Positions 33,490 through 41,244 of a DNA stretch of 64,000 bases are shown here, piece after piece. The notes under the pieces were generated by a model, which was not told the DNA's origin, searched no databases, and saw only the letters and a program-made list of their open reading frames with translations. Each line of letters begins with the position of its first letter. Positions within the stretch are counted from its first letter, which is position 1. Made by a program: the position numbers and the translations under genes. This DNA comes from Pseudomonadales bacterium (lineage in GTDB: Bacteria; Pseudomonadota; Gammaproteobacteria; Pseudomonadales; Azotimanducaceae). The stretch spans positions 40,024 to 104,023 of the forward strand of contig JANQKS010000079.1 of assembly GCA_028281005.1 (NCBI GenBank), written 5' to 3'.

Positions 33490-35325
33490 TCACGGTCTGG
33501 CTTTAGCCGCCTCGAGTGCTGCCCACCTTTCGTAGGCCTGCTCCAACTCGTCGCTCACTGCCGCCAGTGACTTCATGGTCTCCGCGACAATCGATTGATC
33601 CTGTTGGTAGAAGTCTGGTTCGGAAGTGGTGGCCGTCAGTGCCTGCTGAGTCGCTTCCAGTTTCTCGATCAAATCGGGCAGTAGATTCAGTTCACGCTCG
33701 TCTTTGTAGGAGAGCTTGGTCTGGTGCTTTGTTGGTTTTGCAGACTTTGTCGCCTTTGCCTCGTTGGTCGCCTGTGTTCCTTTTGTCCCCGAGGGCTTGC
33801 GCTTTGTTTCAGCAACAGCCTCTGGTTCTTTAAGCTGGCGTTTCCAATCAGAGTAACCGCCGACATATTCACCGACGCGTCCGTGTCCCTCCAGCACCAA
33901 TGTGCTGGTGACCGTCTGATCCAAGAAAGTCCGGTCATGGCTGACCAGTATCAGGGTGCCGGCGAATGCGCTGAGTAATTCTTCCAGCAGCTCTAAAGTT
34001 TCCACGTCCAGATCATTGGTGGGTTCGTCCAGCACCAGAAGATTGGCGGGTTTTGAGAACAGTTTTGCCAACAGCAGCCGGTTGCGCTCGCCGCCGGACA
34101 ACGCCTTAACAGGAGAGTTCACGCGCTCCGGAGGAAACAGGAAGTCACGCAAGTAACCCACCACGTGCTGGGTTTTATCACCAATACGGATCTGATCGCT
34201 GCCGTCCGCGACATTGTCGCGGACCGATCGGTCCGGTTGCAGCTGCATGCGCTCTTGATCAAAGTAGGCGATCTGCAGCTGGGTGCCTTGTTTTACTGTG
34301 CCTGAAGTGGGCGTCAGCCCCCCAAGCAATAGCTGCAGCAGTGTGCTCTTGCCGCTGCCGTTTGGGCCAATCACACCGACCCGATCCCCACGCAGAATGG
34401 TAGTGGAGAAATCGCTGATGATGGCTTGTCGTTCGTACGCAAAGCTCGCGTGTTCCGCCTGCAGGACAATTTTTCCCGAGTTGTTGCTGGCGTCCAATGC
34501 AAGTTTGACCTTCCCTTGGCGTTCGAGACGGTTTTTGCGCTCTCGACGCATGGCCTCCAGGCGGCGCGCACGGCCTTCGTTGCGAGTTCGGCGGGCTTTT
34601 ATGCCTTGGCGAATCCACTGCTCCTCCGCGCCCAGCACTTGATCAAATTTGCGGTTTTCCTGCGCTTCGGCTGCCAGCTCCGCGGCTTTCTGCTTTTGGT
34701 ATTGTGCATACGAACCAGGGTAGGAGGTCAGGTTGCCACGATCCAGCTCGATGATGCGGGTCGCCAGCGCATCGATAAATGCCCGGTCATGCGAGATGAA
34801 TAACACCGCGCCCGAAAAGCCGAGCAACGCCGTCTGCAGCGCAGTGATGGAATCGATATCCAGGTGGTTGGTGGGTTCATCCAGCAGCAGCAGGTCCGGT
34901 TCGCTGACGATTGCCTGTCCCAGCATGGCGCGTCGACGAATGCCGCCGCTGCTTTCTGACATCAGCGGGTCAGCCGGCAGATTGAGCCTGCTCAGGGTCG
35001 CTTCTATCCGATGTGATCTGTCCCACTCTTCGAAGTGGGCATCTTCGGCACTGAGGCCCGCCGCTATCGTGTCGTACAGCGTCTCCGTCGCCGCGGCGGG
35101 TACCTCCTGAGCCAGTTTGGCGATCCTGATGCCATCACCCGCTTCGACGGTACCCGAGTCCAATGGCTGGTGGCCACTGAGCACGTTCAACAAAGACGAC
35201 TTACCGGTGCCGTTACGGCCGATAAGACACACCCGTTCTTTCTCGTTGATCACCAGGTTGACGTCTTCGAGTAGTGGTATGTGGCCGAATGCCAGAGAGG
35301 CGTCGCGAAGTTGCAGTAGCGGCAT
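33490..35325 (-). CDS. uup: ABC-F ATPase, Uup family
   Basis: A 611-residue soluble ABC-F protein with two ATPase domains. Walker A motifs are GRNGTGKSSLL and GPNGSGKSTLLQLLL; signature motifs are ESSGGIRRRAMLG and KALSGGERNRLLLA; DEPTNHLDIDSIT and DEPTNDLDVETLE carry Walker B. A basic linker (KTK-rich, TNEAKATKSAKPTKHQTK) leads to a C-terminal coiled coil typical of Uup. Uup binds ribosomes and DNA and affects transposon excision in E. coli. The ATG at 35325 (MPLLQLRDASLAFG) is preferred to one 60 nt upstream. Confidence 0.92.
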   Translation of the reverse strand: MPLLQLRDASLAFGHIPLLEDVNLVINEKERVCLIGRNGTGKSSLLNVLSGHQPLDSGTVEAGDGIRIAKLAQEVPAAATETLYDTIAAGLSAEDAHFEEWDRSHRIEATLSRLNLPADPLMSESSGGIRRRAMLGQAIVSEPDLLLLDEPTNHLDIDSITALQTALLGFSGAVLFISHDRAFIDALATRIIELDRGNLTSYPGSYAQYQKQKAAELAAEAQENRKFDQVLGAEEQWIRQGIKARRTRNEGRARRLEAMRRERKNRLERQGKVKLALDASNNSGKIVLQAEHASFAYERQAIISDFSTTILRGDRVGVIGPNGSGKSTLLQLLLGGLTPTSGTVKQGTQLQIAYFDQERMQLQPDRSVRDNVADGSDQIRIGDKTQHVVGYLRDFLFPPERVNSPVKALSGGERNRLLLAKLFSKPANLLVLDEPTNDLDVETLELLEELLSAFAGTLILVSHDRTFLDQTVTSTLVLEGHGRVGEYVGGYSDWKRQLKEPEAVAETKRKPSGTKGTQATNEAKATKSAKPTKHQTKLSYKDERELNLLPDLIEKLEATQQALTATTSEPDFYQQDQSIVAETMKSLAAVSDELEQAYERWAALEAAKARP

Positions 35326-35459
35326 GGTTAGGGCAGTAGTGGTTAGATGACATAGTAGCGATGCGCATTGGCAACGGCCACTCACATGGCCGACGCAGTA
35401 GTGACAACGCGCTGGCGTTTGCAGGTCATACGACCAACGAGTTTCTGTATTATCGGGCC

Positions 35460-35933
35460 ATGAAACTCCTGGGATTTTGCCTGCTGTTGTTTTTCGTCGT
35501 ACCGTGCGCAGCGCAGCAGCGGGCCGAATTTATTCTGGTGGAGAAAAAGGAGCGTCGTCTAACGTTGTTTCATGAAGGCGCGCCCCTAAGGAGCTATCGC
35601 GTGGCGCTCGGTCAGAATCCCGCCGGTCACAAGCTTCAAGAGGGTGATGAACGTACACCGGAAGGCACTTACTTTATCGACTACAAAAACGCCGACAGCG
35701 ATTTTCACCGTTCGTTGAAAATCTCATACCCGAATCGTCGAGACAAAACCCGAGCCCAGCAGGCCGGTGTGAGCCCCGGGGGATTGATCATGATTCACGG
35801 GCTCGGGGACACCCCCCGATCCTGGCACGGGCTGATTGATTGGACGGATGGGTGCATCGCGGTGACCGACGAGGAAATTGAAGAGATCTGGGACCTTGTC
35901 GATCTGGATACGCCGATTATGATCCTGCCGTGA
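35460..35933 (+). CDS. L,D-transpeptidase-family (YkuD) protein
   Basis: A 157-residue exported protein. The signal peptide is MKLLGFCLLLFFVVPCAAQQ. The YkuD domain follows with LVEKKERRLTLFHEG and SYRVALGQNPAGHKLQEGDERTPEGTY. The active-site segment is IMIHGLGDT and, later, GCIAVTDEEIEEIW, containing the catalytic Cys. It would cross-link or anchor peptidoglycan, or be a carboxypeptidase. An in-frame ATG at 35361 would add 33 residues before the signal peptide, so it is rejected. It is divergent from uup. Confidence 0.87.
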   Translation: MKLLGFCLLLFFVVPCAAQQRAEFILVEKKERRLTLFHEGAPLRSYRVALGQNPAGHKLQEGDERTPEGTYFIDYKNADSDFHRSLKISYPNRRDKTRAQQAGVSPGGLIMIHGLGDTPRSWHGLIDWTDGCIAVTDEEIEEIWDLVDLDTPIMILP

Positions 35934-35951
35934 TCAACCGAGCGGAGAGCG

Positions 35952-36368
35952 TCAGCGCGGGTCGAGACGCACAAACTCCCGCGGTGGAAATCCCATCAGG
36001 ATCCGTGCAAACAGCGGTAGCCGATTGTCTTCCAGTACCTGGTCATGCAGCGCTCCTTCTACCGGTACTGCGGTGTAATTGCCACTTTGTGCGGCCCGCT
36101 CGCCGCCAAACTCGATGTGAATCTCGGGGTTTCGCTGGACCTGACGGAACCACGCTCTAGGCCAGTGGTTGGCCGCCAGATACAGATCACCTTGGCTTTG
36201 AAATAGGGAGAGGACACGCTGGGTTTCGCTGCCGTCGTCTTCGGTCACGGTGATGACCAAATTGTCCTCGCCGCGAGGCTGTGAATAGCCAAGCCAAGTT
36301 TCGAACGCGACGACCAACCCCACATAAATGGCGAGCAGGATGACTACGATTTTGATGGTCAATTTCAT
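35952..36368 (-). CDS. DUF385-like deazaflavin-type nitroreductase with N-terminal anchor
   Basis: A 138-residue protein with one N-terminal transmembrane helix (LTIKIVVILLAIYVGLVVAF). The rest resembles the split-barrel F420/FMN-dependent nitroreductase family (DUF385): DLYLAANHWPRAWFRQVQRNPEIHIEFGGER. The start with GAAGGTG upstream is preferred. No F420 biosynthesis genes are in the window, so a flavin cofactor is more likely or the protein only keeps the fold. It is convergent with the L,D-transpeptidase gene. Confidence 0.7.
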   Translation of the reverse strand: MKLTIKIVVILLAIYVGLVVAFETWLGYSQPRGEDNLVITVTEDDGSETQRVLSLFQSQGDLYLAANHWPRAWFRQVQRNPEIHIEFGGERAAQSGNYTAVPVEGALHDQVLEDNRLPLFARILMGFPPREFVRLDPR

Positions 36369-36512
36369 TGCGGCACCTTCGTTGGCTCTAATCTGGGGCA
36401 CACTTTAACAAGACCCATCCACCGGCGCTCGTGCACTTTTCGGGAAGCGCGCGACATCAACCCCGCCCGGTGATTACACTTAGCGCCAGGCAATTCGACA
36501 CCGGAGGATGAA

Positions 36513-37019
36513 ATGAACCCAGAAGCGCTCAGAGCTTTGCAGGCGCCACTCAAGGCCCAGTACGAAACCAACCCCGCGGCCGCTGTAATTACCCTGCGCG
36601 CAGAGGCCAATGGCGCGGATGGCATTGCGTGTAAAGTCGATACCGGCCGTGCGCTGGTGGAGGCGGGTCTGCACCCTGCCACCGGCGGCGATGGTTCCAA
36701 AGCCTGTTCAGGTGACATGCTGCTTGAAGCGCTGGTCGCCTGCGCGGGGGTGACGTTTCAAGCTGTGGCGACGGCGTTTGGCATAGAGGCAAAAGGCCTG
36801 CGCGTCACCGCCGAGGGAGATCTCGATTTCAGGGGCACGCTCGGGGTTGCTAAAGACGCATCTGTCGGGTTTGGCGATATTCGTCTGAACTTCGACTTTG
36901 ACGCGGATGCGCCGCAGGCAACCCTAGATAAGTTGATCGAGCTTACAGAGCGTTACTGCGTGGTGCTGCAGACCATCAAACAGCCGCCGCGACTGACAGT
37001 GACCCAGCGCGGCGGCTGA
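36513..37019 (+). CDS. OsmC/Ohr-family protein
   Basis: A 168-residue OsmC-fold protein. GDGSKACSGDMLLEALVACAGVTFQAVATAFG contains the peroxidatic-type Cys regions of the family, and ELTERYCVVLQTIKQPP holds the second conserved Cys. OsmC proteins reduce organic hydroperoxides. A Shine-Dalgarno GGAGGA precedes the ATG. It is divergent from the DUF385-like gene. Confidence 0.85.
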   Translation: MNPEALRALQAPLKAQYETNPAAAVITLRAEANGADGIACKVDTGRALVEAGLHPATGGDGSKACSGDMLLEALVACAGVTFQAVATAFGIEAKGLRVTAEGDLDFRGTLGVAKDASVGFGDIRLNFDFDADAPQATLDKLIELTERYCVVLQTIKQPPRLTVTQRGG

Positions 37020-37063
37020 ACAACCCGACAGGGAAGCAAGCTGCATTACTGGGAGCCAGTCGC

Positions 37064-37205
37064 TCAGTGCAATCTGAAGTCGCCATAAACCAGCAGAAGT
37101 GAAAAAGACCAGGTCACAAACGTGTTCACAAGCGAGCTATACGACCACACCGCGCAGGTGATAAACAGTATGACGGCCAGCGTTTTTTTTTGAGGTTTGT
37201 GTCAT
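37064..37205 (-). pseudogene. Small membrane protein interrupted by an A9 run
   Basis: Reading the minus strand from an ATG at 37205, the frame MTQTSKK meets a run of nine A and stays open only briefly (stop 22 codons in). Shifting by one base at the run gives a continuous frame KTLAVILFITCAVWSYSSL then VNTFVTWSFSLLLVYGDFRLH and a stop at 37064. That is a membrane peptide of about 46 residues with two hydrophobic stretches. With eight A the two parts would join. So it is a frameshifted, phase-variable or slippage-read small gene, or a sequencing error. Confidence 0.4.
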
Positions 37206-37287
37206 GGTCGAACTTTAAATCGCGAGACGCCAAATACAGACCCCCAAGCGATTGGAGGCGTTGAGAGGTTGTCCGGCGATGAGGCTC

Positions 37288-37854
37288 TCAAGTTAGCCCA
37301 CGCACAAACTGCATAAACAACGGGATCGCCTGCCGGCGTACGGTCTGCGCCTCAAACGCCGTATTGAGCAAAAGGCCGGACAAGAAATGAAACATCACTT
37401 CCGCCTGCTCCTGCGGATCGGCCACGCCCAGCTCCGCAACTTTACTGGCCATGATGGCGCGCGTTTCCACGTCGTAGCGTTGTTTGATGTCACGCATGCG
37501 ATCGCTTCTGGCGGCCAGGCTGTTGCCTTCGATCAGCACGATCACCGCCTGGGGGGAGCGGCGTGCGTCGTCAAACAGCATATGGGCCAAGGCTTCGAAC
37601 CAGGCCAGCGGCTCGTCGGTTTCGATGTGGTTTAGCGCGCGCTCGAAACCGGCCACCAGGCGTTCGTAGCGATACTCCAAAATCGATTCTTTGTTTTTGA
37701 AGTAGTAGCGCAGGTGCGGCGGTGCGAGCCCGGCGGCGTCGGCGATGTCGAGCAGCTTGGTCTGCGAGTAGCCGTTGTTTGCGATACAGGCTTCGAAAGC
37801 CCGCACGATCTTGGTACGGGTCTCGGCACTCTTTTTAGTTTTTAAATTGTTCAT
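37288..37854 (-). CDS. TetR-family regulator
   Basis: A 188-residue TetR-type repressor. The HTH domain reads RTKIVRAFEACIANNGYSQT then KLLDIADAAGLAPPHLRYYFKNKESIL (about residues 12-58). The C-terminal ligand domain is all-helical and not recognisable. It starts 19 nt downstream of the Baeyer-Villiger monooxygenase stop and is probably cotranscribed with it, so it likely controls this operon and perhaps the divergent hydrolase. Confidence 0.87.
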   Translation of the reverse strand: MNNLKTKKSAETRTKIVRAFEACIANNGYSQTKLLDIADAAGLAPPHLRYYFKNKESILEYRYERLVAGFERALNHIETDEPLAWFEALAHMLFDDARRSPQAVIVLIEGNSLAARSDRMRDIKQRYDVETRAIMASKVAELGVADPQEQAEVMFHFLSGLLLNTAFEAQTVRRQAIPLFMQFVRGLT

Positions 37855-37873
37855 TGATCAGGCTTCAGTGTGA

Positions 37874-39766
37874 TCAGCGCAGCTCGTAGTGATCCGGGTC
37901 CGCTGCGTAGATGAAGTCAAAAAACTCGTGCATGTCCCAGGGCATGTTCACGCCGGACTTCCCATGTTTGTTCAGATAGTAACTGTTGCCGCCTTTTTCT
38001 TCTTCCCACAGGAGCTCGCTCATACCTTCGTCCAGGCGCTTGTTATAGTCAAAGTACACCTCTTTTTTGAGTTCCGTTGAGGTGGCCCCCGCCTCAATCA
38101 TCTGCGTGATGGCGCTGCAGATGTAGCGTGAGAGCATTTCCACCGCGGAATGAAAGCTGCCGGCGCGCACCCCGGCATTAGGGCCATACATCATAAAAAA
38201 ATTGGGGAAGCCCGGCAGAGTCATGGTGGCGTATGCGCGTGCCCCGTCTTCTGACCAGAGCTCTTCAATGGTGCGGCCGTTGCGGCCGACGTAGGTCACC
38301 GGCCAGAGGTAACGTTCCACTTCGAAGCCGGCGGCCAGCACAATCAAATCAAAATTGCGCTGGGTGCCGTCGGCGGAGCGAATGCCCGAGGGTGTGATGC
38401 ACTCGATCGGGTCGGGTAGCAGTTCGACATTGTCGCGCAGCAGGGTGTCGTAGAAACCGTTATCAACCACAATCCGGCGGGACAACGGCGCAAACTCGGG
38501 GATTAAGTGTTCGATGTAGTCGGGCTTCGCGGCCATCTTGTGCTTGATGCGGCCGATCAGCATGTCGCGCAGTTCGTCGTTTTTTTGATTGATTTTGCCG
38601 CCCTGGGCGCGCCAGGCCTCATCGAGGTATTGCAGCTCCTGATTGCGCACGGATGCCTGTACGAAGGTATAACGGTTCCAACTGGCGTACCCCGGCAGGT
38701 TGGCCAGCAGCCACTTTCTCGGTTCGGGGATGGGCGCGCGGTAGCGTCCCACCGGTGTCACCCAGTTGGGCGTGCGTTGGTACACGGCAACATGTTCTGC
38801 TTTTTCCGCCACGCGCGGCAGCAGCTGTGAACCGGTGGAGCCAGTGCCGATGATGGCAACGCGCTTACCGCTGTAGTCGTAGCTTTGGTCCCACTCGGTG
38901 GTGTGGAACATGGCACCGGCAAAACTCTCGATGCCCTCTATGGGCGGCTTCTTGGCGGTGCTGAAGAGGCCCGCGCAGCTCACCACAAAGTTGGGTTGGA
39001 TACGTTGCGGATTGCCGTCAGCATCTTCCAGATCAATTTCCCAGCAGGCGGATGCTTCGGACCATTGCGCGTGCGTCACCTTGGTATTGAAGCTGGCGTG
39101 GTGTCGAAGTTCGTACTTGTCGACCAGGTGGTTGATGTATTGCAGCAATTCGTCGCGCGGTGCAAAGGCGTGTTGCCAGGGGTAGTCCGGCTCGAAGGTA
39201 AAGCTGTAGATGAAGTTGGTAATGTCCACCCGCGCATCGGGGTAGGCGTTCCACAACCATGTGCCGCCGAAGTCGCCGTGTCGCTCGACGATGCGGTAGC
39301 GAATGCCCAAACCCTGTAGTTGGATGGCGCAGACGATGGCGCTGAAACCCGCGCCGATGATGAGCGCCTCAAAGTCATCCGCCGCGGCTGGGCGCTCGGC
39401 GTGCCACTTGGCGGAGCGTTTGTAGCCGTCGAACGCCAGTTCTTCGTATGCAAAACGCGCCACCGAATCGGTGGCGGGGGTGTCGTCAAACACATCAATC
39501 AGCTCGCGCACCTGATCCATCGAAAGCTCTGTTTGGACCGGGGCGTTGGGGTCCATCAGATACTCAAACGCTGCTTCTTTTAACGCTTCGTGATGGGCTT
39601 GCGGGACGGCGAGGATGTCGTAGGGGGTGCCGGGTATGTCTCTGAGCTGCACGCCCATGTCTTTGAAGCGTGTATCTCCGGTATGTTGGTATAGGGTGAC
39701 ACGCAACGCGTTCAGGTCGGCTTCTTCGATGGCATCGCGCACCAGTTGCTCGTCGAATCTCGTCAT
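37874..39766 (-). CDS. Baeyer-Villiger-type flavin monooxygenase
   Basis: A 630-residue flavoprotein monooxygenase. An N-terminal extension of about 130 residues precedes the FAD motif IIGAGFSAIVCAIQL (residues 137-150). The Baeyer-Villiger fingerprint FAGAMFHTTEWD is at 282-293, and the NADPH motif IIGTGSTGSQLLPRV at 306 onward. ARVDITNFIYSF and GPNAGVRAGSFHSAVEM are also typical. It would insert oxygen next to a ketone using NADPH and O2. Its promoter region faces that of a hydrolase gene, which suggests ester or lactone cleavage as the next step. Confidence 0.87.
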   Translation of the reverse strand: MTRFDEQLVRDAIEEADLNALRVTLYQHTGDTRFKDMGVQLRDIPGTPYDILAVPQAHHEALKEAAFEYLMDPNAPVQTELSMDQVRELIDVFDDTPATDSVARFAYEELAFDGYKRSAKWHAERPAAADDFEALIIGAGFSAIVCAIQLQGLGIRYRIVERHGDFGGTWLWNAYPDARVDITNFIYSFTFEPDYPWQHAFAPRDELLQYINHLVDKYELRHHASFNTKVTHAQWSEASACWEIDLEDADGNPQRIQPNFVVSCAGLFSTAKKPPIEGIESFAGAMFHTTEWDQSYDYSGKRVAIIGTGSTGSQLLPRVAEKAEHVAVYQRTPNWVTPVGRYRAPIPEPRKWLLANLPGYASWNRYTFVQASVRNQELQYLDEAWRAQGGKINQKNDELRDMLIGRIKHKMAAKPDYIEHLIPEFAPLSRRIVVDNGFYDTLLRDNVELLPDPIECITPSGIRSADGTQRNFDLIVLAAGFEVERYLWPVTYVGRNGRTIEELWSEDGARAYATMTLPGFPNFFMMYGPNAGVRAGSFHSAVEMLSRYICSAITQMIEAGATSTELKKEVYFDYNKRLDEGMSELLWEEEKGGNSYYLNKHGKSGVNMPWDMHEFFDFIYAADPDHYELR

Positions 39767-39801
39767 ATCTGCCTCTTCCTTCTGCCTCTCTGTTGTTGCA
39801 A

Positions 39802-39830
39802 ATATTTTATTTTATTAAATAAAAAAATAT
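39802..39830. promoter_or_regulatory. AT-rich dyad between monooxygenase and hydrolase genes
   Basis: An imperfect inverted repeat (atattttattttatt / aaataaaaaaatat) fills the 60-nt divergent gap. It is far more AT-rich than its surroundings and is a plausible TetR operator overlapping both promoters. It overlaps a potential ATG at 39829. Confidence 0.4.
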
Positions 39831-39870
39831 GATAAAGTTCGCGGCATTACTTGTCCAGGGGAGATGGCTT

Positions 39871-41184
39871 GTGAGCAGTTTTTTGCGCCGATCAGGGATT
39901 GTGCTGCTGCTGATGGTGGCGTTCAGTCCATACATCCATGCCGAACGCGCTGCTCGATTGAGTGCCGTCGCGCCGGAAAAAGTGGGCATGAACAGCGAAC
40001 GCTTAGCGGCCGTCACGGGGCACATGCAGCAGCTGGTGGATGACGGACGTCTCGCTGGCACGGTTACGATCGGTACGCGCCACGGCAAAATTGTGCATTA
40101 CGAGGCGGTTGGCTTTCAGGATCTGGCCAGCCGCAAAAAGCTCGCTAAAGACGCCATCTTCCGTATCTACTCCATGACCAAGCCGGTCACCGGCGTGGCG
40201 CTGATGATGCTGTACGACGAAGGCAAATTCAGTCTGTCCGACCCGCTCGCCAAGTACATTCCCGAGTTTGACAATCTAAGCGTCTACACCGGTCTTGATG
40301 ACGATGGCAATATGCTCACGGACCCCGCCGAGCGTGCGGTCACCATCCGCCACCTGTTAACCCATACCGCCGGTCTTGCGTACGGCACAATGATGGGCAC
40401 TCACCCCGTTGATGTGGCTTATTCCGAAGCCAATATTTTTGATCCGGACTCAAACCTGCAAACCTTTGTTGAAAAGATCACGCAGATCCCCCTGAAATTT
40501 CAGCCCGGTACGGTATTTAACTACAGCGCTGCGGTAGAGGTGCAGGGGCATCTGGTGGAGGTCCTCAGCGGCCAGCGGTTTGGTGATTTTCTGCAATCCC
40601 GCTTATTTGAACCGTTGGGGATGGTAGACACTGCCTTTTACGTGCCGCCTGCAAAACTTGCGCGTCTAGCCGAGGTGTATCACTACGATGGGTCTGATGC
40701 ACTTATTGCCCAGGAGCTGTTTGGCGGTGCCATCCGCTTCACCGAAGATCAGCGGCTACAGGCCGGGGGCTGGGGGCTGGTCTCCACGGCGATGGATTAC
40801 CTGCGGTTTTCGCAGATGCTGTTAAACGGCGGCGAGTTGGACGGGGTGCGCATTTTATCACCTGCTACCGTCAAGCTGATGCGTACCAACCATTTGCCTA
40901 AGGGGGTGACCGAGATGTCGTCCGCCCTCGGCGGGCAGCCGGGCAGCAGCTTTGGGCTGGATTTTGCGATCATCGAAGACCCGGTGGAAAACGGCACGGC
41001 GTATTCCAAAGGTGAGTATTACTGGGGTGGTGCCGCCGGCACCTGGTTTTGGATCGACCCGGTAGAAGACCTGGTGTTTGTCGGCATGGTGCAGCAATTC
41101 GCCGGGCAACCGCAGATTCCCGACGTGCGCGGCATTTCCAAGCGCGCCTTTTATTCCGCAATCGAAGAACTGGTAGAGAACTAA
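39871..41184 (+). CDS. Serine hydrolase, esterase type of beta-lactamase fold
   Basis: A 437-residue exported hydrolase. GTG at 39871 follows GGGGAG at good spacing; an ATG at 39829 is in frame but lies in the presumed operator. The signal segment RSGIVLLLMVAFSPYIHA leads to a mature protein with the SxxK nucleophile in YSMTKPVTGVAL and the Tyr in FNYSAAVEVQGHLVEVLSG. HLLTHTAGLAYG is typical of EstB-like class C esterases. The divergent Baeyer-Villiger enzyme and the following TonB receptor suggest uptake and cleavage of an ester or lactone. Confidence 0.87.
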   Translation: MSSFLRRSGIVLLLMVAFSPYIHAERAARLSAVAPEKVGMNSERLAAVTGHMQQLVDDGRLAGTVTIGTRHGKIVHYEAVGFQDLASRKKLAKDAIFRIYSMTKPVTGVALMMLYDEGKFSLSDPLAKYIPEFDNLSVYTGLDDDGNMLTDPAERAVTIRHLLTHTAGLAYGTMMGTHPVDVAYSEANIFDPDSNLQTFVEKITQIPLKFQPGTVFNYSAAVEVQGHLVEVLSGQRFGDFLQSRLFEPLGMVDTAFYVPPAKLARLAEVYHYDGSDALIAQELFGGAIRFTEDQRLQAGGWGLVSTAMDYLRFSQMLLNGGELDGVRILSPATVKLMRTNHLPKGVTEMSSALGGQPGSSFGLDFAIIEDPVENGTAYSKGEYYWGGAAGTWFWIDPVEDLVFVGMVQQFAGQPQIPDVRGISKRAFYSAIEELVEN

Positions 41185-41210
41185 ACGTTTCTGGAGAGAG
41201 ACAAGCGCGA

Positions 41211-41240
41211 AACAGAGAGAAACAGAGAGAAACAGGAGAG
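41211..41240 (+). repeat. Three 10-bp direct repeats before the TonB receptor gene
   Basis: Units aacagagaga, aacagagaga and aacaggagag run directly into the start region, the last supplying the purine-rich Shine-Dalgarno sequence for the ATG at 41245. Loss or gain of a unit would leave the SD-to-start distance unchanged but alter the leader length. Confidence 0.6.
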
Positions 41241-41244
41241 AGGC

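Noticed and set aside
39829..39870. ATG 39829 as start of the serine hydrolase
   Set aside because: It overlaps the AT-rich dyad and has no RBS, whereas GTG 39871 has GGGGAG at proper spacing.
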